DNA of 8,288 nucleotides. Origin: an uncultured Clostridia bacterium (GTDB lineage Bacteria; Bacillota; Clostridia; Oscillospirales; Acutalibacteraceae). The DNA lies in NCBI GenBank assembly GCA_944381295.1, contig CALWKP010000040.1, positions 1 through 8,288 of the forward strand, in the 5' to 3' direction. Of the stretch, positions 1-6,157 are shown piece after piece. The position numbers were made by a program, and so were the translations under genes. The notes beneath the pieces were generated by a model. That model did no database searches. It was not told where the DNA came from and was given only the letters and a program-made list of their open reading frames with translations. Position 1 is the stretch's first letter, and the number at the start of each line of letters is the position of its first letter.

Positions 1-1116
1 CACCCTTGCCGTAGCTTGTGCCAACACATCGTTCAGCATCCCGGTAGCAATCCTCATTGCGTTCATATTTGCCACATGCCGCAACAATTCAAAAAGACGG
101 TCAATTCTTTGTCCCGTTTGAGCTGACAGGAAAATAATCGGTGCATATGGCATAAAGGAAAAGTCATGTTCCAGCTTTTTCCGATATTCCTGCATGGTAC
201 GGCCGTCTTTTTCGATCAGATCCCATTTGTTTACGACAATCACACAGCCTTTTCCTGCTTCGTGTGCCAACCCCGCAACCTTGGAATCCTGTTCTGTGAA
301 CCCTACCGATGCATCAATCATAATAGCGCATACATCTGCACGTTCAATCGCCATCTGCGCACGGATAACACTATACCTTTCAATGGAATCTTCTACTTTA
401 TTCTTCCGACGCAGTCCCGCTGTATCGATCAGAATAAATTTCCCGTACTTATTTTCTACCGGCGTATCAATGGCATCACGAGTTGTCCCGGCAATATCAG
501 ATACGATACAGCGGTTTTCCCCGGAAATTTTATTGACCAATGAGGATTTACCTACATTCGGTTTCCCGATAATGGCAACTTTAATAATTTCGCCGTCCTC
601 TTCCTCCTCCGTTTCCGGCGGAAGATTTTCCAAAATACGGTCCAGTAAATCACCAGTACCGTGCCCATGGACAGACGATACTTGTACAGGGTCTCCAAGC
701 CCTAAATTATAGAACTCATAAAAATCTGCCGGAGGTTCTCCGAGCGTATCGCATTTATTGACACATAATACTACCGGACGGCCACTTTTCAGCAACATGG
801 AGGCAATATCAGCATCTGTTGCCACTACCCCGGTACGCAGATCTGTCACCAAAACGATCACATCTGCTGCATCTATTGCGAGCTGCGCCTGCATGCGCAT
901 CTGCGACAAAATAACATCTTTCGAATCCGGCTCAATCCCACCGGTATCCACTAATAAAAATTTACGGTTTAGCCATTCACATTCCCCATAAATCCTATCC
1001 CGTGTAACACCAGGCGTATCATCTACGATGGAAAGCCTCTGGCCAATCAGCTTATTAAACAAAGTGGATTTGCCAACATTCGGCCTGCCGACAATCGCCA
1101 CTACGGGTTTTGACAA
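1..1116 (-). CDS. der: Ribosome-assembly GTPase Der (EngA), C-terminal end cut off by the window
   Basis: Der is an essential double-GTPase that binds the 50S subunit during late ribosome assembly in the cytoplasm. The frame is open for 372 codons from the start to the window edge, against about 440 for the family, so roughly the last 70 residues are missing. Two complete G domains are visible. The first has GRPNVGKS (residues 10-17), DDTPGVTRD (32-40), DTGG (57-60) and NKCD (120-123). The second has GKPNVGKS (184-191), GTTRD (210-214), DTAG (231-234) and NKWD (296-299), followed by the LSA motif near 330-332. An acidic linker (about 167-174) joins them, and the C-terminal KH-like domain begins near 350. 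The start is TTG at 1116: an in-frame stop lies three codons upstream (1123-1125), and GGGAG sits 9 nt before the TTG. The gene overlaps the end of the DUF512 gene by 16 bp in another frame, which suggests translational coupling. Identification is secure; the unusual start is strongly supported. Confidence 0.97.
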   Translation of the reverse strand, partial: MSKPVVAIVGRPNVGKSTLFNKLIGQRLSIVDDTPGVTRDRIYGECEWLNRKFLLVDTGGIEPDSKDVILSQMRMQAQLAIDAADVIVLVTDLRTGVVATDADIASMLLKSGRPVVLCVNKCDTLGEPPADFYEFYNLGLGDPVQVSSVHGHGTGDLLDRILENLPPETEEEEDGEIIKVAIIGKPNVGKSSLVNKISGENRCIVSDIAGTTRDAIDTPVENKYGKFILIDTAGLRRKNKVEDSIERYSVIRAQMAIERADVCAIMIDASVGFTEQDSKVAGLAHEAGKGCVIVVNKWDLIEKDGRTMQEYRKKLEHDFSFMPYAPIIFLSAQTGQRIDRLFELLRHVANMNAMRIATGMLNDVLAQATARV

Positions 1117-2420
1117 GTTGAATCACTCCCTATTATCGCATCCAGCAACTCATATCCATCGTTCTTCACCGGACGCACCTTTACCCCCAAAGCCTTTTCC
1201 AGGTCGTCCAAGGAAACGCCATCCAGGAAAATATCCCCCTCGTGCCGCAACATTACGGATGGAATCAACAATTCCTCTCCGAGAGTTTTCCCTTTGAGCT
1301 GTTTGATGATATCCCCGCCCGTTACCAGCCCGGCAACATCAATCGTCGGACCAAAAAAATCGTTTCTGACAGGAATTATCTCACACGTTAAATTATTACA
1401 TGTTCTGCGCAGTTCGTCAAGTAAGGAATTTAAAAACCCGTAAGCCGCTACCCCTGTCGCAATCGTTACATGACGCGGCGCGGTAATTTTCTCCATCCCC
1501 TCCAGCGCATCCAAAAACTCACTTTTCAGACTGGTCAGCAGACCAACTCCATTTTCCAACTGCACGTAATCTTCATAATATTCCGGTCCGGGGAGTTCTC
1601 GTTTGGCAGTCAGGTAAAACTCATCCGCCGCATATACGGTTCTATTCCCCTTTTCCTTTAAAAACTTTTCTCCATATCTCTCGACAATCTCCAGAACATT
1701 TTCCGCGGTCTCCTGCCGGTATGTTTCCAGAGGATACAAGCCGTCTCGATATTTCGTCACCCCTACCGGTACAACAGCGATGCTCTGCACCTGTAAACGT
1801 CCCAAGTCTTCCAAAGAACGTTCCAACTCTGCTCCATCGTTCATTCCCGGACAAAGTACCAGCTGGCAATTCATCTGGATCCCCGCTTCTGAAAAACGGT
1901 GCATCACCTGCAGTGCTTCACCTGCAAACCGGTTCCCCATCATTTTCACCCGGAGTTCCGGGTTTGTGGTATGCACGGAAATATTGATCGGGCTGATATG
2001 CATTTTGATAATACGGGAAATTTCATGTTCACTTAAATTTGTAAGCGTTACGTAATTTCCAAATAGGAATGAAAGCCGTGAATCATCATCTTTAAAATAC
2101 AGCGTGCTGCGCATTCCTTTTGGCAACTGGTCAATAAAACAAAAAATGCAACGGTTCCTGCAGCTATGCTGCTGGTCCATCAGATAGGTTTCAAATTGAC
2201 ATCCCAGAGCTTCATATTGGCCTTTGCGCAACGAGACATGTTTCTCTTTTCCATTTGTCTCGCGAAGCAGCAGATCCACTCTGGTATCTGTTTCATAAAA
2301 TCGATAATCCAAAACATCTAAAATCTCATGTCCATTGATCGAAATCAACGTTTCCCCTGCACTCACCCCGGCATATGCCGCCGGGCTATCCTTTTCTACA
2401 CCAATAATTGTTACTGCCAT
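1101..2420 (-). CDS. DUF512 radical-SAM-like iron-sulfur protein with N-terminal PDZ-like domain
   Basis: This 439-residue cytoplasmic protein belongs to the DUF512 family, whose reaction is unknown. Residues 1-60 resemble a small PDZ domain (AAYAGVSAGETLISING at about 14-30). The signature CxxxCxxC follows with Cys87, Cys91 and Cys94 in RNRCIFCFIDQLPKGMR, the spacing that holds a 4Fe-4S cluster in radical SAM enzymes. A region fitting a partial TIM barrel follows (INISVHTT near 145-152, LVLCPGMNDG near 187-196). The C-terminal DUF512 part includes VAVVPVG-like and ATGVAAYGF stretches. ATG at 2420 has GGAGG 9 nt upstream. The stop codon lies inside der, with a 16-bp overlap, so the two are very likely co-translated. 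The family is often found beside der in Clostridia (known context), which hints at a shared role in ribosome or translation biology, but that is inference. An intrinsic terminator upstream (2456-2486) separates it from rpmF, and I see no convincing promoter in the 35-bp gap. Confidence 0.93.
   Translation of the reverse strand: MAVTIIGVEKDSPAAYAGVSAGETLISINGHEILDVLDYRFYETDTRVDLLLRETNGKEKHVSLRKGQYEALGCQFETYLMDQQHSCRNRCIFCFIDQLPKGMRSTLYFKDDDSRLSFLFGNYVTLTNLSEHEISRIIKMHISPINISVHTTNPELRVKMMGNRFAGEALQVMHRFSEAGIQMNCQLVLCPGMNDGAELERSLEDLGRLQVQSIAVVPVGVTKYRDGLYPLETYRQETAENVLEIVERYGEKFLKEKGNRTVYAADEFYLTAKRELPGPEYYEDYVQLENGVGLLTSLKSEFLDALEGMEKITAPRHVTIATGVAAYGFLNSLLDELRRTCNNLTCEIIPVRNDFFGPTIDVAGLVTGGDIIKQLKGKTLGEELLIPSVMLRHEGDIFLDGVSLDDLEKALGVKVRPVKNDGYELLDAIIGSDSTCQNP
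1126..1130 (-). promoter_or_regulatory. Ribosome binding site that fixes the TTG start of der
   Basis: GGGAG on the minus strand lies 9 nt upstream of the TTG at 1116-1114, inside the 3' end of the DUF512 gene. There is no ATG or GTG in frame between the upstream stop (1123-1125) and the first G domain, so this site decides the start. Confidence 0.75.
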
Positions 2421-2455
2421 ATTCTCTTTCCTCCCGACGGTATCCGTTCTCTCCG

Positions 2456-2486
2456 AAAAAAATAGAGAAGGATCACTCCTTCTCTA
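2456..2486 (-). terminator. Intrinsic terminator of the yceD-rpmF unit
   Basis: On the minus strand a perfect 10-bp stem (TAGAGAAGGA / TCCTTCTCTA) with a 4-nt loop is followed directly by seven T residues (2462-2456). It lies 15 nt after the rpmF stop codon. Confidence 0.95.
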
Positions 2487-2501
2487 CTCTTCAGACGAAA
2501 C

Positions 2502-2684
2502 TTATGCTTCTTTTCTTACTACTTCACGGCCATTGTAGTAACCGCAGTTTCCGCAAACCCTGTGAGGTGTCTTATACTCCCCGCACTTCGGGCACTTCAT
2601 CAGAGCCGGAGCGCTCAGCTTCCAAACATTGGAACGTCTTTTGTTTTTCCTTGCACTGGATAATTTTCTCTTTGGTACCGCCAT
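2502..2684 (-). CDS. rpmF: 50S ribosomal protein L32
   Basis: L32 is a small structural protein of the large ribosomal subunit. The 60-residue product begins MAVPKRKLS, the conserved L32 start, then has a basic stretch (RKNKRR, 12-17). It carries four cysteines (31, 34, 44, 47) in CPKC...CGNC, so this is the zinc-ribbon form rather than the cysteine-free form. The start chosen is ATG at 2684, preceded by AGGAGGTG with 6 nt spacing. A GTG three codons upstream (2693) lies inside that Shine-Dalgarno site and is rejected. It sits 27 bp behind yceD, the usual bacterial arrangement, and ends at a strong terminator. Both genes are expected to be transcribed from the consensus promoter at 3235-3263. 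Confidence 0.98.
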   Translation of the reverse strand: MAVPKRKLSSARKNKRRSNVWKLSAPALMKCPKCGEYKTPHRVCGNCGYYNGREVVRKEA

Positions 2685-2711
2685 CGTCAGCACCTCCTTA
2701 TATCGCTAAGA

Positions 2712-3206
2712 CTAATCTATCAGTTGTTTCAGAACCTCCAAGCGAGGATCAATCTGATGCGTATTGCAATCACAGCTTCCGCTGTTCAGGTTTTTGCCGC
2801 ATTTCGGACACAATCCCCGACAATCCGGCTTGCACAGGTATTTACTGGGAAGTTCCAACAGGATATCTGCGCGCAACAACTCGTCTACATCAAGCTGGTA
2901 ACCTTCGATCTGTAAGTAAAGATCATGATCTTCATCATTCAAGACAGGAGCCAGCATATGCTGAAAGGTATAACGATATTCTTTTTTGATTTCTTCGGCG
3001 CAACGGTCGCACGGAATGCAAAATACAAATTCTGTTTCCGCCTGAAAAAAAGCTGCACCAGCTTCATGACGGACAAACCCTTTTACTTTTACCGGAGATA
3101 TGAAAGGATGATATCCACCGATTTCTGTTTCGGATAAATCCAGATCACATGCAAAAGGAAGTATTTCATCTTCCTCCAGGAACACTTTTTTTAAATCCAG
3201 GACCAT
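2712..3206 (-). CDS. yceD: YceD (DUF177) family protein
   Basis: This 164-residue cytoplasmic protein belongs to the YceD/DUF177 family, nearly always encoded just before rpmF. In other bacteria the family is linked to large-subunit rRNA accumulation, but its biochemical role is not settled. Two cysteine clusters are visible: CIPCDRC (Cys63, 66, 69) and the family hallmark from CKPDCRGLCPKCG (Cys125, 129, 133, 136) to CDC (145, 147), consistent with metal binding. The start chosen is ATG at 3206, with GAGG ending 8 nt upstream. The GTG at 3215 would extend the protein by three residues, but it forms part of that Shine-Dalgarno site. The leader is only about 20 nt from the predicted transcription start. 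The gene is 27 bp from rpmF and surely co-transcribed with it. Confidence 0.95.
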   Translation of the reverse strand: MVLDLKKVFLEEDEILPFACDLDLSETEIGGYHPFISPVKVKGFVRHEAGAAFFQAETEFVFCIPCDRCAEEIKKEYRYTFQHMLAPVLNDEDHDLYLQIEGYQLDVDELLRADILLELPSKYLCKPDCRGLCPKCGKNLNSGSCDCNTHQIDPRLEVLKQLID

Positions 3207-3212
3207 GACCGA

Positions 3213-3218
3213 CACCTC
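3213..3218 (-). promoter_or_regulatory. Ribosome binding site deciding the yceD start
   Basis: GAGGTG on the minus strand ends 6 nt before the ATG at 3206-3204. Its last three bases are the alternative GTG codon, so the ATG is the likelier start. Confidence 0.8.
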
Positions 3219-3234
3219 GACGTTACATTATGCT

Positions 3235-3263
3235 ATTATATCGATTCATCTGCACTTTGTCAA
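3235..3263 (-). promoter_or_regulatory. Consensus sigma-A promoter for yceD-rpmF
   Basis: TTGACA (3263-3258) and TATAAT (3240-3235) match the vegetative consensus at all 12 positions, with an optimal 17-bp spacer. Transcription should start near 3228, giving a leader of about 22 nt. The region just upstream is rich in A and T tracts (3264-3304), as expected of an UP element. This is what a highly expressed ribosomal protein unit would need. Confidence 0.95.
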
Positions 3264-3283
3264 TAGAAAAAACTATAACTTGT

Positions 3284-3304
3284 GTATTTTTTTCAAAAAA
3301 ATAC
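3284..3304. repeat. Perfect AT-only palindrome between the CofE-like gene and the yceD promoter
   Basis: GTA-T7-C-A7-TAC reads the same on both strands around a single central base (10-bp arms). It lies between the stop of the CofE-like gene (3315) and the -35 box (3263-3258). It could act as an UP element or bent DNA for the yceD promoter, or as a poor AT-only terminator for the CofE-like gene. No other terminator is visible in this gap. Confidence 0.6.
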
Positions 3305-3314
3305 TATTTTCGCC

Positions 3315-4094
3315 CTAAACAGCCGGTTGTGGAACAGAATCCGGAACAGATTCTTCCTCTTTGATTCTCTTGATCAAAATCAACGGAGTTAATTCATCCG
3401 ACTGTCCTGCGGGATTATCTTTGATCAGCGCAAGCAATTCTTCATTTGGGATATCTTTCAGGGAATCCGATTTGCCAAACATTTCCTGACTCAGGTCATT
3501 CGCATCCACGAGCTGACAGCTTACCCCTAATTTCTCATAGATTTCATTGCATACTTTTTCCGGTTCTCTAGGGTTCAACAGTGCCAAATCGTGATAAATT
3601 TCAAACGAAGACCCCATATAAAACCCATCAATCCCATCGATTCCATGGCCAGCTATCTTATAAAAAACGCCGCGCTTTCCAAACAACTTTGTTACCGCTG
3701 AACAGAAGCTTGCCAACAAAATCCGTGGCAATCCTGCCAAATTAATGGCAAGTTGGAGCTTGTACGGCTCGTCCATCGCGATTCCGTGGTTGTTGGAAGA
3801 AGCGAACTTGGACAGGAACTTTGCCCAAAATCCAACTTTTACATCCTTTTTCTCCACCACATTATTTTGACACATGGCAATAATTTTTTCACTCATGGAC
3901 AAAATATCCCCTTCTTCATACAGGGGAACTACGTATTTTGCGATCAAATCCACATACGATTCTCCGCGCTGGACAAAATGCGTCTGTATCGCATAACGGC
4001 GGTATTCTTTTCCGTTCACCTCTACATTGCTGCGCAGATAGTAGACGATTCCGTTTTCTTCCCGCCTTGCTTCCGGCTGATTTCTAAAAGACAT
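3315..4094 (-). CDS. CofE-like protein (coenzyme F420-0:L-glutamate ligase family), function unknown
   Basis: The 259-residue soluble product resembles the F420-0:gamma-glutamyl ligase (CofE) family. The recognisable core is YVVPLYEEGDILSMSEKIIA (about 54-73), the segment that in CofE reads EGDhhhhxxKhhS. Further on come GHGIDGIDGFYMGSSF (149-164) and a C-terminal QSDELTPLILIKR (231-243). The glycine/aspartate-rich 149-164 segment may correspond to the CofE metal and nucleotide site, but it lacks the usual SN-containing form, so the substrate may differ. The start is ATG at 4094 with GGGAG about 9 nt upstream. The terminator at 4160-4191 precedes it, so it is probably a one-gene unit, although I cannot point to a good promoter. 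The last ten residues (PDSVPQPAV-type tail) look disordered. No other F420 gene is present, and Lachnospiraceae are not known F420 producers, so F420 synthesis should not be assumed. Family assignment is moderate; function is unknown. Confidence 0.78.
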   Translation of the reverse strand: MSFRNQPEARREENGIVYYLRSNVEVNGKEYRRYAIQTHFVQRGESYVDLIAKYVVPLYEEGDILSMSEKIIAMCQNNVVEKKDVKVGFWAKFLSKFASSNNHGIAMDEPYKLQLAINLAGLPRILLASFCSAVTKLFGKRGVFYKIAGHGIDGIDGFYMGSSFEIYHDLALLNPREPEKVCNEIYEKLGVSCQLVDANDLSQEMFGKSDSLKDIPNEELLALIKDNPAGQSDELTPLILIKRIKEEESVPDSVPQPAV

Positions 4095-4109
4095 TTTTTC
4101 GCTCTCCCT

Positions 4110-4125
4110 GGCTCCTTTGGGAGCC
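4110..4125 (-). promoter_or_regulatory. Leader hairpin next to the ribosome binding site of the CofE-like gene
   Basis: GGCTCC-CAAA-GGAGCC forms a perfect 6-bp stem with a 4-nt loop and ends 1 nt before GGGAG, the Shine-Dalgarno site of the gene starting at 4094. It has no T tract after it, so it is not a terminator. It could affect ribosome access or mRNA stability. Confidence 0.5.
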
Positions 4126-4159
4126 TCTTTCTACTTCTATCCTCTTGCTCAATCCGCAT

Positions 4160-4191
4160 AAAACTGCTGCCGAAGGTTCCTCCGGCAGCAG
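4160..4191 (-). terminator. Intrinsic terminator after the small P-loop gene
   Basis: On the minus strand CTGCTGCCGGAG / CTTCGGCAGCAG pair over 12 bp with one G-U wobble around a GAAC loop, followed by TTTT (4163-4160). It begins 18 nt after the stop codon of the gene at 4626-4210. The T tract is short, but the stem is GC-rich. Confidence 0.85.
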
Positions 4192-4209
4192 CCAGTTACA
4201 GCGATCTTC

Positions 4210-4626
4210 TCAGATCTTTGCGATAATTTCGTTCAGGCTTTCCGGGATATCCTTTTCTTCCGCAGAAACCGAGAACGTAATTTTGACATTCGCCTGATCG
4301 GCAAGCTTATTCGCTTTCTGAATAAAGTTTTCCAGAACTGCCATATCATCGCCAATAATCTTCAAGGTGGAGTCTACAAACATGTCAGTCACGTCGTAGT
4401 TTCCTGCACAGATGCCGCTGATGAAACCAAACAGCATTTCTGCTCCCTGTACGCCGTAAGCCTCGGTATCGATCAATCTGGCCTGATGAGAAATATCATA
4501 AGTCAGTTTGAGGCCCTTTTCGATCACTACGACATTACCGTTGGAATTCTTTACTGCTTCGTTTGCTTTTTCGATCAGCTTCTTTGTTTTTCCGGAACCT
4601 TTTTTACCAATTAAGAGAGTTATCAT
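4210..4626 (-). CDS. Small P-loop ATP-binding protein, function unknown
   Basis: This 138-residue cytoplasmic protein begins almost directly with a Walker A motif, GKKGSGKT (residues 7-14), after a short hydrophobic strand, as in the minimal P-loop NTPase fold. A plausible second strand is VVVIEKG (32-38). TDMFVDSTLKIIGDD (about 80-94) could hold a Walker B-like acidic residue after a hydrophobic strand, and KITFSVSAEEKDIPE (about 115-129) looks like the last strand and sensor region. Similar small proteins in Clostridia are often automatically labelled 'ATP-binding' or 'twitching motility PilT', but nothing here supports a pilus role. ATG at 4626 has AGGAGGAG about 7 nt upstream. It lies 77 bp behind gpi with no terminator between them and ends at a strong terminator, so it probably shares the gpi transcript. 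Real gene: very sure. Role: unknown. Confidence 0.9.
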   Translation of the reverse strand: MITLLIGKKGSGKTKKLIEKANEAVKNSNGNVVVIEKGLKLTYDISHQARLIDTEAYGVQGAEMLFGFISGICAGNYDVTDMFVDSTLKIIGDDMAVLENFIQKANKLADQANVKITFSVSAEEKDIPESLNEIIAKI

Positions 4627-4703
4627 GTTAAAACTCCTCCTGCTTTCTTTTATTGTTGCCGCGAAAGCGGTCTTTCAAACAACTACAATCAATTTTTTCA
4701 GCT

Positions 4704-6044
4704 TTATTTTTTCAATCTTGCTTCCAGAGCTTCTTTTTCCGCTTCATACCCAGGTTTTCCCAACAGCGCAAACATATTTTTCTTATAACTTTCTACGCCA
4801 GGCTGGTCAAATGGGTTTACTCCCATCAGATATCCCGAAATCGCACACGCCTTTTCAAAGAAATAAATAATGGAACCAAGCGTCTCTTCCGAGAAGTCCG
4901 GAGCCCTCAGCACTACATTCGGGACACCGCCGTCTGTATGGGCCAATACTGTACCTTCAAAAGCTTTTTCATTAATATATGCCATGGATTTTCCTTCCAG
5001 GAAATTTAATCCATCAACATTTTCCGGATCATTCCCGATAAAGATATCTTCTTTGGCCTTATCAAACAGAATCACTGTCTCAAACAGTGAACGACGGCCA
5101 TCCTGGATATACTGTCCCATAGAATGAAGGTCTGTCGAGAAAATTACAGAGGCCGGATACAATCCCTTATTGTCTTTTCCTTCACTTTCACCGTACAGCT
5201 GCTTCCACCATTCACACATCAGAGTGAAGCACGGTTCATAGCTGACCAGAATTTCAATTTCTTTCCCTTTCCTGTACAGGATGTTCCGGATCGCTGCATA
5301 CTGATAGCACGGATTACTCTCCAAATCAGGATTATTGTATTCCTTCTGTGCCAATGCCGCACCTTTCATCAACGCATCGATATCCGCTCCGCAAACAGCA
5401 ATCGGGAGTAATCCTACTGCCGTCAGTACGGAATAGCGTCCGCCAACGTCATCCGGTACGACAAAGGTTTCATACCCTTCCTTATCGGCAAGCTGTTTCA
5501 AAGTCCCACGCGCTTTGTCTGTCGTACAATAAATCCTCTTACGAGCCTCTTCCTTGCCGTATTTCTTCTCCAGGAACTCGCGGAATACACGGAATGCAAT
5601 AGCCGGTTCCGTCGTCGTCCCGGATTTTGAAATCATATTGATCGATACGTTTTTTCCTTCGCAAATCTTCAGCAGCTCTGCCAGCGAGGATGAACTAATA
5701 CTGTTCCCTGCAAAGTAAATATCCGGTGTATCTTTCTTTAATGCATTGTAATTATTTGATTTCAGAAATTCAATAGCAGCACGGGCGCCTAAATAGGAAC
5801 CGCCAATCCCGATGACTACAAACACATCGGTATCGGATTTAATTTTCTCTGCTGCTGCCTTAATACGGGCAAATTCCTCTTTATCATAAGCTGTCGGCAA
5901 TTCTACCCATCCCAGGAAATCATTCCCGAGCCCAGTCCCCGCATGGAGCGCTTCATGTGCCAGCTTCACTTGCGGTGCCATAGCCGTATATTCTTTTCCC
6001 GCAATAAAATCAGACAAATGTTGAATATCCAATTTAATTGACAT
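4704..6044 (-). CDS. pgi: Glucose-6-phosphate isomerase
   Basis: This cytoplasmic enzyme interconverts glucose 6-phosphate and fructose 6-phosphate in glycolysis and gluconeogenesis. The 446-residue length is typical of the shorter Firmicute form. Visible family motifs are VVIGIGGSYLGARAA (76-90), the phosphate-binding SKSGTTTEPA (139-148), DDVGGRYSVLTAVGLLP (198-214), the catalytic-glutamate segment GESEGKDNKG (285-294), DLHSMGQYIQDG (305-316, with the ring-opening His307) and the C-terminal signature NPFDQPGVESYKKNMF (410-425, catalytic Lys near 421). No key residue is missing. ATG at 6044 is preceded by GGGAGG with about 7 nt spacing. A sigma-A promoter lies immediately upstream (6083-6111). 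No terminator is seen before the P-loop gene downstream, so the two may form a bicistronic unit. Confidence 0.98.
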   Translation of the reverse strand: MSIKLDIQHLSDFIAGKEYTAMAPQVKLAHEALHAGTGLGNDFLGWVELPTAYDKEEFARIKAAAEKIKSDTDVFVVIGIGGSYLGARAAIEFLKSNNYNALKKDTPDIYFAGNSISSSSLAELLKICEGKNVSINMISKSGTTTEPAIAFRVFREFLEKKYGKEEARKRIYCTTDKARGTLKQLADKEGYETFVVPDDVGGRYSVLTAVGLLPIAVCGADIDALMKGAALAQKEYNNPDLESNPCYQYAAIRNILYRKGKEIEILVSYEPCFTLMCEWWKQLYGESEGKDNKGLYPASVIFSTDLHSMGQYIQDGRRSLFETVILFDKAKEDIFIGNDPENVDGLNFLEGKSMAYINEKAFEGTVLAHTDGGVPNVVLRAPDFSEETLGSIIYFFEKACAISGYLMGVNPFDQPGVESYKKNMFALLGKPGYEAEKEALEARLKK

Positions 6045-6082
6045 GTCAGTACCTCCCTTTCCTCTTCTTTGACCTTGTTTTT

Positions 6083-6111
6083 ATTGTACAATATATTGCC
6101 GATATTTTCAA
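6083..6111 (-). promoter_or_regulatory. Sigma-A promoter for pgi
   Basis: TTGAAA (6111-6106) and TACAAT (6088-6083) are separated by exactly 17 bp and match the vegetative consensus at 10 of 12 positions. The predicted start near 6076 gives a leader of about 32 nt before the pgi start codon. Confidence 0.88.
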
Positions 6112-6157
6112 GGCGAGGCACTAGATATTTCACAAATTATTTATAAATCCACCAAAT

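Noticed and set aside
194..712. 172-codon open frame on the plus strand, antisense to der
   Set aside because: It lies fully inside der, whose G motifs are intact; the translation is low-complexity and resembles no family, and no ribosome site fits.
2408..2989. 193-codon plus-strand open frame across rpmF and part of yceD
   Set aside because: It covers two well-identified minus-strand genes and a terminator; it is a shadow of them.
4655..4670. CCGC-TTTC-GCGG mini-hairpin in the pgi to P-loop gene gap
   Set aside because: A four-pair stem without a T tract is too weak to call a terminator or attenuator.
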